The notes below the pieces were generated by a model. The model ran no database searches. It worked only from the letters and a program-made list of their open reading frames with translations, and was not told the origin of the DNA. A stretch of DNA of 64,000 nucleotides from Flaccisagitta enflata (lineage: Eukaryota; Chaetognatha; Sagittoidea; Aphragmophora), in assembly GCA_965153355.1 (NCBI GenBank), contig OZ231126.1, positions 48,360,001-48,424,000 of the forward strand. Direction: 5' to 3'. Shown here in pieces: positions 29,085 to 52,228 of the stretch; positions within the stretch are counted from its first letter, which is position 1; each line of letters opens with the position of its first letter. The translations under genes were made by a program, and so were the position numbers.

Positions 29085-30704
29085 TCCCCTTTGGGGCAGC
29101 TGCCCTGCTTCATCTCACTCCAACTCACAATCATGTAAAGCAGAGCAATGGGTATCGCTGACCACATTTTTCGCTTGAGCGAGATGGAGGTGACCATATG
29201 ACGCTTGAGCGACCTGTTGGGAAGTCTGTCAAACATGGGACCTTTGTTTTTGGGCAGTGGTCTGGAAGGCCAAAGGAGACAAAGTCCTGTGGAACACTTA
29301 TGTTCATCCCTTTGTCTGTGCATTGATTCTCCCACCAATTGGGCCTGTAAGGCCTGGAATCAGGCCTCCCAGGCCTCAAATTCATCATTTCAGACAAAAT
29401 TAACCCTTTTAGACCTAAAATATGCCTCTTAGGCCTTAAATTAGCCCTCTCAAACCTCAAATCAGCTCTCTCAGGTCTCAAATCAGACCTCTAAGGCATA
29501 AAACAACTCTATTAGCCCTCAAATTGTCCCTTTCAGACCTCAAATCAGCCCTCTAAAGCTTCAACTCTGCCCTAACATGCTTCAGATCAGCCCTCTCTGG
29601 CCTCAAAACAGCACTCTGGCCTTGAATCAACAATCTGTGTCCTCAAATCAGCGCAGTTGGGCTTCTAATCAGCCCTCTCAGCCCTCAAATTAGTCTTTAC
29701 AGGCACAAACTCAGGCCTCTGAGCCTCTCAGGTACAAAATCAGCCCTCTCAGGCTTAAAATCAGTCCCCTCAGGCTTCAAACCAGCTTTCTCAAGCATCA
29801 AATCTGCCAGCTCAGCTTGCAATCAGCCCTCTCAGCCTTCAAATTGGCCAAGTTGACTTTCTCAGACCTAAAATTATCCTTAAAGAGGCTTGCAGGCTAT
29901 CAAACACCCCTGATCAGCTCTCTTGAGTACCTCATCTGGGTGAGCAAAAGTCCCTCTGTGTCCCAATTTACGCCTCTGCCCTGCTCCCTCTCACTCAAGA
30001 GTAATATGTGGTCAGCGATACCCATTGCTCCGCTTTACATGATTTCGAGTTGGAGAGAGAGGAAGCAGGGCTGCTGCCCTGAAGGGGATTAAGTCCAGTA
30101 GAACACAAGGGAACTTCCATGCGTCCATCTGTCAGTCCATTTGTCATTATCTTCATTCTGAGGCTTGAGATGGCTGCTTTGAGACCTGAGATGAATAATT
30201 AATGATTGTAAGTCTGCCAGGGCAAATTGAAAGCCTGAGAGGGCTGATCTTAGGCCAGGAACAGATTAGAGGCCTGAGATAGCAGATCTGAGTTCTGGAG
30301 GTTGATGTGAGGCCTGAGAAATCAGATTTGAGGCCTGAGAGGGCAGGTTTCAGGCCTAAAAGGGCAGATTTGTAACCTGTGAGGACAGATTTTAGGCCTG
30401 AGTTGGCAGATTTGAAGCTTGTGAGGGAAGATATTATGCCTAAGAGGGCAAATTATGGGTCTGAAAGGGCAGATTTCAGGCTTGAGAGAGCAGAATTCAG
30501 GCCTTGGAGGGCTTATTCCAGATCTAGAAGGCTAGATTCTTAATGGGGGTGACCAAAATACAGACAAATGGATGGAAGGACGGATGAACCAACGAAAGTC
30601 TACTGTGTTCTACATGAGTTTGTACCCTTAGGGACCGCTGCCTATAAAGTATCACTGACCACATTGCCCTTAAGCACCTGGTTCCTTCTGTTTGTTTATC
30701 CCCC

Positions 30705-32068
30705 CTCCTCTGGTCAGCCTTCTTAATCCTCAATTCAGCCTTCTCAAACCTCCATTCAGCCTTATCATACCTCAATTCAGCCCTTTCATACAGTGGGGTT
30801 CGTGGAATAACAGCCTAAACTGGAGGAAGGTATTTAAGTGTATTAATTTCCTTTGACAAACTTGATATTTGAAATTTAAGTTGTTCAGTCAATGCTTTTG
30901 TCCCTGAGTTTTTTGGTTGCTATGGAAACCAAAATTATTTTTTCAAACATTCATAACCACTAAAAAATCAATATTTTGAGAAATATTGTCAGGGAACATT
31001 GTTCAAAATTAAATTTGCTACAACTTTCCCACAGTATGTTCTGTAAGAATATTGCTCGTTTGGCCGTTGCTAGGGGGCATCACACCTAGCAACCGCTAAA
31101 TGATGCTCCCTAGCAACGGCTAAACAAGCAATATTCTTACAGGACATACTGTGGGAAAGTTGTAGCAAATTTAATTCTGAGCAATGTTCCCTGACAATAT
31201 TTGTTAAAATATCGATATTCTAGTTGTTATAAATGTTCAAAAAAATAATTTTGGTTTCCGTAGCAACCGAAAAACTCAGGAACAAAAGCATGAAGTGAAC
31301 AACTTATATTTCAAATATCAAGTTTGTCAAATGAAATTAAGACACTTAAATACCTTCCTCCAGTTTAGGCTTTTATTCCCCACTGTACCTCAAATCAGCA
31401 CTGTCAAGCCTCTTATCGACCCTCTCTATTATCAAATCAGCCCTTTCCAAAGACTTATAGACTAACTGACAGACCAATAGATGAACTGACATACATATAA
31501 TGACTTTTAAACTGATGTAAGGAGCGAAGAAGGCATCTAAAGTCAAAATAAGACTGTGAAAAAGGTGGTGGGAAAAATCGCCAAAATCACCATGATATTG
31601 CTCATGTTTGACAAGTCAAAACTCAGCCATTTCTTAACGGATTCACAAAAAATTTGTGACAGTTTGAAAGAGCTCTGGTCAGCCTTCTTAGTCCTCAATT
31701 CAGCCTTCTCAAACCTCGATTAAGCCTTATCATACCTCAGTTCAGCCCTTTTATACCTCAATTGACAATTCTGCCTTCCCAAGCTTCAAATCAGCACTGT
31801 CCAGCCTCTAATCAACCCTCTCTTTTATCAAATCAGCCCTTTCCAAAGGCCAACAGACTGACTGATAGACTACAATGATGAACTGACATACATAAAATGA
31901 CTTTCAAACAGATGTAAGGAGCGAAGGAGGTATCTAAAGTCAAAATAAGACTGAAAAAGATGGTGGGAAAATCGCTCCAAATCACCATGCTATTGCTCAT
32001 GTTTGACAAGTCAAATCTCAGCCATTTCTGAACGGATTCACAAAAAATTTGTGACAGTTTGAAAGAGC
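30705..32068 (+). repeat. Tandem duplication within the right arm
   Basis: The segment CTGGTCAGCCTTCTTA...GACAGTTTGAAAGAGCT (about 390 bp) occurs at about 30705-31674 (interrupted by the MITE above) and about 31675-32068 (uninterrupted). Confidence 0.85.
30789..31387. mobile_element. TA-flanked full-palindrome MITE (CAGTGGGG ends)
   Basis: Element 30791-31385 begins CAGTGGGG and ends CCCCACTG, with TA on each side. The two halves are inverted copies almost throughout (e.g. GTTGCTAGGGGGCATCA and TGATGCTCCCTAGCAAC). It sits in the right arm of the giant palindrome. Confidence 0.9.
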
Positions 32069-32554
32069 TTCAAAAATTCTTTAAAATGGGACCAATCTGG
32101 CAATTCTAGCTTAATTCGTTCAAAAGTTACAAGCAAAACAAGTAAATTGTTTCAAAAATGAGAAAAATTCCACAACCTGGAAAGTTGTCCACAATCCCCA
32201 TGAAATTGCTTATGTTTGACAAGTTATATCTCAGTTGTTTTTGAATGGATTTACAAAAAATCGGTGACGGTTGGAAAGATCTTGAAGAGATCTTTAAAAT
32301 GGGACCAATCTGGGATTTCAAGCTCGATTCGTTTAAAAGTTATAAGCAAAACAAGATTGATTGTCCAAAAAATGGGAAATTCAATGACCTGTACTTCATG
32401 AAAGTAAAAAATGTGAATATTTCAAAAAGCGCTCTGGGAAATTTTTTGCACTCATTTGCCATGGATTACACATGGGTTGGACCACCAGAAACCGTCATAA
32501 AAGTGGCAGTACTCCTAGTTTAAAGTACAAGGTGCCAATACAGAGTAGTGTCCG

Positions 32555-33530
32555 ACTAATCAGAAATTTATCTGAGATAAAGGCTTTTAAATCCCCAAAA
32601 AATACGGCTGCCGTAATGATGAGCGTGGGGGCACGAGAATTGAGAAGTAAGTGGGGCTGTCCGCTCTTGGCACTGGGAGAAACTGAATGGCTCATGATTT
32701 TGGAGCGAGAGAGGAATTAAGGTAGGCGAGAGATTTCAAGAGAGGCTTTGAAATGGTAAGTCGGCAGATTTCAGGGGAAAATATGTAAGTTGGACAACAT
32801 TACTACCCAACAATATCTAAAATAAGGACAAGAGCCTTTGGAGCTCTTACTGGCGTTTAATCCGGACCCATCACAACTATCCTTTAAATTTCTGAAAAAA
32901 CATTCCCTCTTCAGAAATTATCATAGGATTTGTCAAAGGTTATGCAACATCTAGAAAAGGGTAACCAATTTCTTTCTATCCATGAGATATGCAGACCATA
33001 AGAAAACACTTAATAAATAAGGCGGCACGAAAGAGACCATATCCATCTGGGCACCTTCTTGTACTCCTCATATACCAAAGATAGCAAGAAACTGAAACTC
33101 TCGTCTTCCTGAAACAACCCTCTCAAAAATCCTATGACATATACACGCCTGATACCTACAAAATTTTTAGCTCAGTCCAGTCGTGATAGAGGGTTAAAAT
33201 TTGTTTGACGTTACTTTACAGCGTGTAATAGATCTCAACTGTCGACGCCGTCGTACCTCATCACAGAACTAAATATCGCTGTCAAGGTTAATTACAAGAT
33301 GAAATGGCCAATCTCGACATAGCAAAAGGCCTTAGTTTACTACTAAAGCGTAAATTGGCTTTGGGAGTCGGATATTTACTCGGTGTAGAGAAGTCTACGA
33401 TTTTTCCGATTTGTCTTTAAATTTCGTGACGCAGTAAAATAACAGTTGATGGCGGAAATGTTTATCTTGAGCCTCTTGAGTCACCGTGAAAACTAGACTG
33501 ACATAAATTTCTTTATTGACATAAACACAG
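32555..33530. other. Intergenic, no gene recognised
   Basis: Unique-looking DNA; no coding frame with exon features. Confidence 0.45.
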
Positions 33531-33535
33531 GATTT

Positions 33536-33832
33536 TAACAGAGATTTTCTTAATCGAGGGCGGTTACGCGGCAACCATCAGTCACGGAAGGGTGGGCAGG
33601 GGCGGTGAACACAGGATTTTAACAGAGATTTTCTTAATCGAGGGCGGTTACGCGGCAACCATCAGTCACGGAAGGGTGGGCAGGGGCGGTGATGTGAGCG
33701 GCCAGTCAACCACTTTGGCAGGAGCGGCGAGTCGAAAGAATTCGCTTTATCCACAACTGTAAGATAATGTGACCGACGGACAGACGGACGGACCGAAAAG
33801 TAGCCTATATAGTCTCGTGTCCACGACCAGGA
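33536..33832 (+). mobile_element. Family 1 element with 74-bp direct duplication of its 5' part
   Basis: CACAGGATTTTAACAGAG...GGGTGGGCAGGGGCGGTGA is present twice with a 74-bp period (33536, 33610). The box AGTCACGGA and the 3' end AGTCTCGTGTCCACGAC are a diverged subtype. Confidence 0.78.
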
Positions 33833-33841
33833 AGACAAAAA

Positions 33842-34559
33842 CAAGTCATCCAAGGATTGGACATGGTCAGCGGTGCCCGATGCCCTGCCTGAAGTAATCA
33901 GCTGAAATAGTGAAGAGAGAGCGGGGCAGCGGCCAAAAAGTAGGCCTGCAGGACACAGGGGTGAATTTCGTCCATTCAAGGTCAGATCTTAGGCTTGAGA
34001 GGGCAAATTTGAGATCTCATAGGGCCTATTTCAGACCAGGGAGAGCTGAATTCAAATCTTGGGGAGTACCGTATTGTTACAATTTTTGCAGAGCCTCATA
34101 AGCGTCTCCCCCTTTTTGCTCCCCAGAACGATGATGTGAAGTAAAATTTCGGAAAGTGGAAGCTTACTAGAGTCACCGCTGATAATCAGGGCTTATAAGG
34201 AATAAACACAGTAAAAGATTTTTACTTTGACATATAAAATCTTGCATTTTTATATCTAAAGAAGCATTCTTTGGAATGACATAAGTAAAACTTGCTTACA
34301 TTCAAAAGGGGGTCAAATTGGAGGGTGAAATGACAATATATTTTTTCAATTTCAAAAGACCGGGGCTCTAATTCAAGAAAAAATACGGTTTATGGCCGAA
34401 GAACTGATTTCACCAAAATGCTGATTGAGGTCAGGAGAAACTTAACCTTTAAAGGCCAATTTTAGGGGTAAAACCAGATTTAGGCCTAAATAGACGTATG
34501 GACATGAGGAAATTCACCCCTGTGATCTACAAGACATCGGCCCTTTGGGGCCGCTGCCC
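33842..34559. mobile_element. Family 2 foldback module, array mostly lost
   Basis: Leader ATGGTCAGCGGTGCCCGATG, hairpin GCCCTGC...GCGGGGC, left end GGGGCAGCGGCC (33923), GGACACAGGGGTGAATTTC, and the inverted right end to 34559. The core has only a few TTGAGAGGGC-type units plus unique AT-rich sequence. Confidence 0.82.
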
Positions 34560-34560
34560 A

Positions 34561-34858
34561 AAAAGGAGATATTCACCACAAGCCCTAAAATTCCCTCTTA
34601 TTATAATTAGATCTTTCCTTTGCTTTGTGAGCACTTGTCAGTGCGCTAGGGCATGTCCCGACCGCAATCCATTTCCTCCATCGACTGTCAACACGGATGT
34701 AAATGTAACAGGAAAGGAATTTTATTTTCCCTCCGCCTTCGACGCAAAAAAAATTCAACAAGACTCGCCTGTCGTCAATCATCGCTCAGGACGTAAATCA
34801 TTCGAGGTCGGACTCATTTCACGTCATATACACAAAATGCCTTGTCGCTGTAAAGAAC
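34561..34858. other. Intergenic, no gene recognised
   Basis: A 165-codon plus frame (34498-34995) crosses three different repeats and is not a gene. Confidence 0.5.
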
Positions 34859-35025
34859 TACAGTTGAACCCCGCTCTAACAGACTCGCTACCAACGAAAT
34901 TCCGGCAACAAATGTCATTCATAATCCATAATTTTTATTCCTTTGATGTCAATCGTGATTTCCGCTTTAACAAAAAAAAATTTTTAGTCCCCTAAAATCC
35001 GTTAAAGCGGGGTCGCAACAATGTA
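34859..35025. mobile_element. pogo/Tigger-like MITE
   Basis: Ends CAGTTGAACCCCGCTCTAAC (34861) and the complement of CATTGTTGCGACCCCGCTTT (35023), TA on each side, 163 bp. CAGTTGAACC-type ends and TA duplication are typical of pogo-group elements. Confidence 0.82.
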
Positions 35026-35491
35026 TTTAAAATGCCGTCGAAACATGAGTTTTTTCAAACTTTTTCGACATTTAACTTTTTTTCCATTTTTAGTGCAGAG
35101 GACTGCTAGTGTCTCGGCTCGCCCGCATAAGTATGAATTTCCAATGAACCCTGGAATAACGGGAAAGAGGAAAGGAGCTAGGAGTCTCATTGTAATTCTC
35201 GGAGCAGTGTCGGCACGCGAAAAGTTCGTGTCAACGGTCATTTAATTTTTGCTTTGCGCCGATGATACAGACCCCCTCACTTGGCCCTTAACATGAAATT
35301 TAAACAATTGAACTGTCGATCGTCCCTGTTGTCAACCTCGGCCTTGCTACCCCTGCCCTCGACATCACGTCTGACATTCGGTTACAAAAGTACTGAGAGA
35401 AGTCGGCCATCTTCTGTCCTTCATAGTTATAGTTTTTGTCAGGCAAGAGTAATCAGGCAAGAGTAATCAATCTCTCCCTTCCCACTATCCA
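35026..35491. other. Intergenic upstream of SPAG6
   Basis: Nothing recognised apart from a 12-bp tandem (AGGCAAGAGTAATC twice, 35441-35468). Confidence 0.45.
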
Positions 35492-35860
35492 TTCAAACTA
35501 CCGCCAGGTGGTTTTGAGTAGTACTGTGGATTTTTTGCTTGTTTTCACTCTGGATGGACTTCCTGCACTAGGATCCAGCTTCTTTCATTTCCTTATGAAA
35601 ATATACTGTGTGACCTATGAAATGAAAGAAAATTTAATCAGGAATTCAAATATGCTATCTAAAAAGACCTTCTAATAACTCTATAAATTCTAAGTGCAGA
35701 GTAAGATGAAAAATTATCAATTTTGGATTTTTCTCAAAAAGCGCCGCAAGAAAGATTTCTTTGAAGCTGGATCCTAGTTCAGGAAGTTTATCCTGAGTGT
35801 AAAGTGTAAACAAGCAGAAAATCCAGAGTACTCCTCAAAACCACCTGGCGATAGTTTGAA
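35492..35860. mobile_element. Foldback MITE just upstream of SPAG6
   Basis: TTCAAACTACCGCCAGGTGG at the left and its complement (CCACCTGGCGATAGTTTGAA) at the right. The arms extend about 90 bp through GGATCCAGCTTC. It ends 82 bp before the SPAG6 ATG. Confidence 0.85.
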
Positions 35861-35941
35861 CGCATGGTGTTCCCCAACATTTTACAATTCTTTAAGTCAA
35901 ACAATAACGGCCAGGATCCTTTTCTTTCCCCCATCTCAGCG

Positions 35942-47024
<11,083 letters not shown>

Positions 47025-47275
47025 CTTGACTTTGGATGATTTGGGGGCAAAGAGGAGCAAATTTTACGCATATTTTAACCTGTCCGGAAACTATTTATCT
47101 AGCATTTATCAAGATGCATTCTTTTTCGAATCTCCAAATTTCCACCTCGTACTAAGAAAGCGTTAACACTCGAGATTTTTTTTTTCTTTTTTTTTTAGCG
47201 AAAGGCGATGTGGGCGGGAAATTGATGATGCATGCGCATGATACGATTCTTCTTTTTCAACATTGACTTCTCATA

Positions 47276-47281
47276 AATAAA
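47276..47281 (+). terminator. SPAG6 polyadenylation signal
   Basis: AATAAA 252 bp past the SPAG6 stop and 35 bp before the UQCRC2 stop on the other strand. Confidence 0.7.
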
Positions 47282-47315
47282 TCCTCAAGACTATCGTTGT
47301 TCTTAGTTTCTAAAG

Positions 47316-50300
47316 TCACAATTGGTCGACGTAAGGGACGCACTCAAGACCGCCTTTGGCTCCCATCGACGGCGTTGAAGACAAGACTTTGGCAGCGACG
47401 GTTTTGACGTCGGCCACACTCACGGCATCGATCGCTTCGGCCACCTGATAACATTTGTGGAAATACAAAGTGCTTGTTATTAGGCAGTGAGGATAGTTGA
47501 GCCTTTAGGACTGTAAATTGACTTGGGACTTTCACCCGGTGGCGCCGCCCATGTGGTGGGTCGATTGGCTTTCATTAGAAGCCTACAAACCGCGCTCAAA
47601 AATCTTCCTGGTGATTCCCCAGGCTACAACAACAACAACCCGGTACACCTACGTTGATTGCAGAACAAGAGATGAGGAAATTGTACATACTACGCGAATA
47701 AAAAAGAAGCCGCACTTTTAAATGACAATTTATCATATCAAATTTCAAAATAAATAAAATCTTAGATTATTTAGAAGATCTAAAAGAGATCTTTCATTTG
47801 GCTTCAATCTGGTATTTCTTGCTTTATTCGTTTAGAAATGGCATAAAAAAGAGTGAAAACATTCCCTTTTTAGGGGCGACAAAGCACCTCTATAACTGGC
47901 TGTGTCCATTGGTTGGTTGGTCTGTCTGTAACGCATTCGTTCGACAATCCACACGTCGCACCTTATTGGCCTACTTGGCCTTGTTAGTTTTCCAATCCTA
48001 TTAAAAAAAAGAGTATTTGCAAAAAAGAGGTTCACTTTCACAAGCTCTATCTCCTAAACGGTTTGAGATCCAGACCTAGAGTTGGTCTAGAATGAAAGAA
48101 AATTCCAAAAATCTTTACAATCAGTTGAACAAAAAATTTTGAATTAATTTTTTATATTTCTTCCACTCAAATACAAAAGGGTGCGGCTTTTTTTTTATTC
48201 GCGTAGTATATTGATGGCTATTGATGCCCTGTGATTTTAAGGATATCGCCCAGAGCTCAGGGTTGTCCGTTCTTACCGTCAAAAGGTCCACTATTTTTTT
48301 GCTAAGAAGCGCTTGGACGGCCAAATCTTCAATGACGCACGCGCCATTTTCAGCTGCCATGTAGATGGACGTTTTCAACTGCTTTTTTCCGGCTTCAACC
48401 TCTGCAAAAAGATGGCAAAACAACCCGTGGTATTTGTACATGATCTCAGACCAAACGAGAAGACCAAGCAGAGCAGAGTGTTGATCATCAACAGTAAAGG
48501 AAAGACAATGACAGATCAGAAGTAGAACAGGGCCAAGTAGGCCAACGATGCATCCTCTATAAATGAACATTTTTCATTAATAAATGTGGTTTATGAATGA
48601 ATGAATGAACAAATAACTGAATGGTTAGATGATAGAGTGACTGAAAAAATACACTTGCACTGCTTTTTGGCTGAAAGAAATTCAGTTTTAGCGATTTAAA
48701 GGATTGCGTGACGGACAGACGGACAGGACCAATTTCAGCGATGCGAGCACACATCTTAAAAACAACAAGGCCGGATACACGGCAATCCAGTCGCGGACGG
48801 TTGGACAAGAGCAGTAATGCGAAAACCGCTCGGAATTCAAAAATATGACGGACGGACGGACCTACCGACCGACACGGCAAGGTGTAGAGTCGCGTGTCCG
48901 CGACTAAAAATAAAGTGACAACAACCGACAAAACCTAAAACTGCGAGGAAACAAATCCTCGACAGCAAAATTTCCTGATCATACCCTGGTCGGTGATGTT
49001 GCCGGCAGCCAAATCCTTTAAGGTATCGCTGATTACTTTCATGGCGTCGCCGGCCGCAGGAGCACCAGCCATCAAATGAACTCCAAACACACCTTTAAAA
49101 ATTAGAAGAATTGAGAAATCGGTAAGAGAAATTGCAACAAGGCCGGATACACGGCCAATACGTTGCCGCTGGCGGGTGGGCAGGGGCTCTAAGGCTCAGA
49201 AATCAACATTTCTGCAAATTTCGCGTCACCCATAATTTCGCGTTATCGACAGAAATGCAGACCTTAGCGACTAAAACAATCTGCGTCCGAACATCTGCCA
49301 GACGTACGGACAGTACGGACACAGATTGTTATAGTCCCTAAGCTAAAAATCCCAAATTATCATCCCATGTATACAGTCTTACAGACTTCCCCAACAATAG
49401 CTGCCTGCCTCTAAATCATAATTATCATACCATGGCAAATCGTTTCTACCTGAATCAGAATAATTGGCATTTAAGCATCCCGCCGAGACGGGAGACTTTA
49501 AGGATGCGGCCAGAGATTTCATGAGACGACCGCTGCCGACACCATACTTCACGGCAGGACCTGCGGTAAAGGAACAAACAGAACTCACTTAGGAAAAAAA
49601 ACGGAAGGATCGTCACAGACAGATTCCCTATCTTGCAATTGTAGACAATTACCAGCTCCGACGATTCTTTGAAGAACTCCCAACGTGAGAACGTCGGCGC
49701 CGTCAATACCGCAGCCTTGGAACAGGAGGGCGACGTTGGCAACGGAAGAGCCATCTTCTTCGCGAACTTCTTGTCCTTCATGGAAGACTGAAGCTGGCGA
49801 AGACCGACCTTCGCCCTCTGCAAACGCGATGACAACATGATGATTAATTTTTTGTCATTGATGTCCGACTGCTTTCACCCCCGGCCCCCTTTCCCCCACC
49901 CCACCTACGTGGAAAAGCGCAGATCAGGAAGGAATTTGAGAACGATGAACTGGCAGATCAATAAACTCACTCAGTGGTTTGATTTTGGAGCAGAGGTCGA
50001 CGAGTTCATCGTGGTCGACCCCCAGTCCCAAAACCGCCATTCGTGGAGCCGTGAAAGTTTCTGACACAAAGTCCTGTCAAAAATGGTACATCTAGAGGGT
50101 GACTGGGTCATAAAATAGGTCACCCACTTAATGCTGCCTCGCTGCAAATATAGGCTTAGTTTCTTTTTAGTACAACGTATAAAACGAAAATAAGACAAAA
50201 TTCAACTTTTCCTAAGCATCAATATCACCAGTGATTTTCTTATTCTCCGAAAAAAAGAGGGTGAACCGCTTCACCATTTTACCCGACCTTATGCAAGGTG

Positions 50301-52228
50301 GAGTTTACTCAACATGTCACATGGCTTACAGCAGGAAATTTACCTGTAACAAATCTGAGTTGAGTTTTTTCAAAGCATAAGTGGGGCAAAATATGGATCT
50401 TCCAAGACCCGTCCTGAAAGCCGCTTTGTGAGCCAGCTCAATGGCCAACTTATGTGGCTCTCCGGCGGCCATAGTCATTTCGGTTTTCAAATGACGTGGT
50501 AAAGCTGATTCCACCTCCCAAGGCTGAAAAAAGATGTGTCAGATCAGAAAGCTTCCATGAGTTGATCATAGCTCACACGGTTTCGCCAGCAAAAAAATGC
50601 AAATCAGAGGTTTTCACCACTTGGCACTCATCATCGAACTGACAATAACTGATTTGTTAAGATCTTTTGTCTTCGACAATTTTTGGACTGACGAAAAACT
50701 GAAGAAATTCCCCCGCCAGTATTCTGATTAGGCATCGGAGTAATAACTAACTACGTACCTTGAACGCATGTTTCGTGCCAATTTGGTCGAGGACGTCGAT
50801 CCCCATGGCCAATTTATTACGAAGGATGTCGACGCCATAAAGCGTAGCTTCACGAGTCGAAGTCACATGAGAATTCGCGCCATTAACGTCCAGAGTACGA
50901 CTAATTCCAAAGCTTGTTGCATCTTTGGTGCTGCATTCGGCAAATGGAATGATGGAATTACATGAAGATGGAATGCCCATTTTTCAATGCGGCAAAGCAC
51001 GTCTATTAGATCTGGCTCTGTCGAAAGTTAGGTAAGTCAGCCAGTTGGGATGCTTCTGCAGCTACATCCTGCAGACGCTAGGCGATCTACCCGGAGCAAG
51101 TGCCATCCAACCGGACCTACTGGACCACAGCTAAAAACGACTCATTTTCAGTTGCGGACGCGCAACTCTATAAGAGGCTTTGTCCGTCCGTCCGTCCGCC
51201 CGTCCATTGGTCCGTCATGGTAATCGAGTTAAAAATTGCAAAAACCCGCATTTTCGAAAGCTCCTGTTGTGAGCCTGTCTGTGTTTGAGAGTGTGTGTGG
51301 GGTGGGGGAGGTTAAGGCTGATGGTTGGATGCCCCTGCCCATCCGTCCGCAACGATACTGACCCCGTGTCACTTGTTCTATCTTAGCTTCACTAATTTTA
51401 AATTTTATAACTAGCAGGTACACAAATTATGACTCACCTGAGATATCCTAGAGCCCTAAGAGCATGTCCTGCGCCTTGTTCGTGAGCCGCTTCAAACCTT
51501 GACCCTGAATTGACAGCTAAGATGACACGAGAAACAGGGGCGTAATTGTCCAAGGAGGCGACGAGAAGACCGCGTCTTGTCCGCGTCAGACTTAAATCAA
51601 GAGTGAAGCCTTCCGTCAAACCGAATTCCTGAAAATGATGAGGTGAAACTTTACTTAGTGAGTACACTGAATGAAAGGCTTCAATGTAAGAGTAAAGTAA
51701 TTCACATGATTTCAAATTGGAATTTACTTTAGTTTACTCCAGTTTTAAAGACCACCAAAATATCAATCCGACGAAAGTTACTTTTAGTACTGTATTTTTG
51801 ATATCATAATAAAATTCAAAAATGAAAGTAAAAGCATCAGATCAGATGCTCAGCGGTGCTTGTGCCCTGCTGAAGTAGTTAGTGATTAAGTTAAAAGAAT
51901 GCAGGGCAGTGGCCATAAAATGGTCGATGATCTAGGCTTTGACACATGATCTGAGGAAAATTCTCCTCCTAAAAGGAAGGGACGGAGGAAGAGAAAATTC
52001 CCCATGTGTGAAAGCATCTAGATCATCGACCCCTTCGAGGCCGCTGCCCAAAAGGAAGACAAATGGACGATTAGAGAAACAACGATAGTATCGCGTGTCT
52101 CATTAGGGGATGCATTTTCTTCTTGAACCGACCTTTCCGTGACTTCCAACTTCTTGTGGCAATGTAACTGTTGATCTGTAACGTTTAGCCGCTGCCGACA
52201 ATGGCCGCCCGATTTTCTGAAGCACCAT
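47316..52228 (-). CDS. UQCRC2: Cytochrome b-c1 complex subunit 2 (complex III core 2)
   Basis: Ten minus-strand exons, all in phase: 52133-52228, 51438-51628, 50759-50930, 50344-50523, 49971-50073, 49653-49817, 49450-49560, 48985-49092, 48277-48401, 47316-47444; 459 aa (human 453). Exon 1 encodes a basic, acid-free presequence (MVLQKIGRPLSAAAKRYRST) for mitochondrial import. Family landmarks follow: GLLVASLDNYAPVSRV, GSRFE, TKDATSF, VTSTREA, WEVE, PRMAVLGLGVDHDEL, NANYSDSG and the C-terminal CVPYVDQL. The M16 zinc motif HxxEH is reduced to HALRA, as expected for inactive core 2, which scaffolds the b-c1 dimer in the inner membrane. All introns are GT-AG. Its last intron contains a MITE, and other introns hold family 1 copies. 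Confidence 0.97.
47688..48208. mobile_element. TA-flanked MITE in UQCRC2 intron 9
   Basis: CTACGCGAATAAAAAAGAAG (47690) and the complement of CTACGCGAATAAAAAAAAAG (48206), TA outside both; ends continue into GCCGCAC. 517 bp, non-coding. Confidence 0.87.
48769..48910 (+). mobile_element. Family 1 element (GTCGCGGAC subtype), UQCRC2 intron 8
   Basis: ACAAGGCCGGATACACGGC, AGTCGCGGACGGTTGGAC, GACGG tract, hairpin AGTCGCGTGTCCGCGACT. GTCCGCGACT exactly complements the 5' box. Confidence 0.88.
49136..49349 (+). mobile_element. Family 1 element, diverged, UQCRC2 intron 7
   Basis: ACAAGGCCGGATACACGGCC, CGTTGCCGCTGGCGGGTGGG. The 3' hairpin is eroded (AGTCCCTAAGCTAAAA). Confidence 0.75.
51149..51368 (-). 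mobile_element. Family 1 element (GTTGCGGAC subtype), UQCRC2 intron 2
   Basis: Reverse: 3' hairpin at the left (AGTTGCGGACGCGCAACT), (CCGT)n, and the 5' part at the right (GCCCCTGCCCATCCGTCCGC then AACGATACTGACCCCGTGTC). Confidence 0.85.
51840..52049. mobile_element. Family 2 foldback module, small, UQCRC2 intron 1
   Basis: Leader hairpin GCCCTGC...GCAGGGC, left end GGGCAGTGGCCATAAAATGG, inverted right end GGCCGCTGCCC. Core only tens of bases. Confidence 0.82.

Larger units (their letters stand above)
26962..32554. mobile_element. Giant foldback element, diverged 5.6-kb palindrome
   Basis: Left end CACTAGTCTGTATTTGCACC (26966), right end the complement of CACTACTCTGTATTGGCACC (32550), flanked by TCCG on each side (26962-26965, 32551-32554). 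Inverted correspondence continues inward: 27001-27300 with 32220-32520, 27855-27990 with 30555-30720, 28000-28430 with 30140-30540, 29085-29170 with about 30000-30095. The arms contain family 2 ends and GAGGCCTGA-type arrays. The centre (about 29300-29985) is an unpaired array of CCTCAAATCAGCCCTCTCAG units. No transposase frame. A CACTA-like end with 4-bp duplication would fit the CMC (CACTA/Mirage/Chapaev) group, an inference only. Confidence 0.82.

Noticed and set aside
34498-34995. 165-codon plus frame
   Set aside because: Crosses a family 2 end, unique sequence and a pogo-like MITE.
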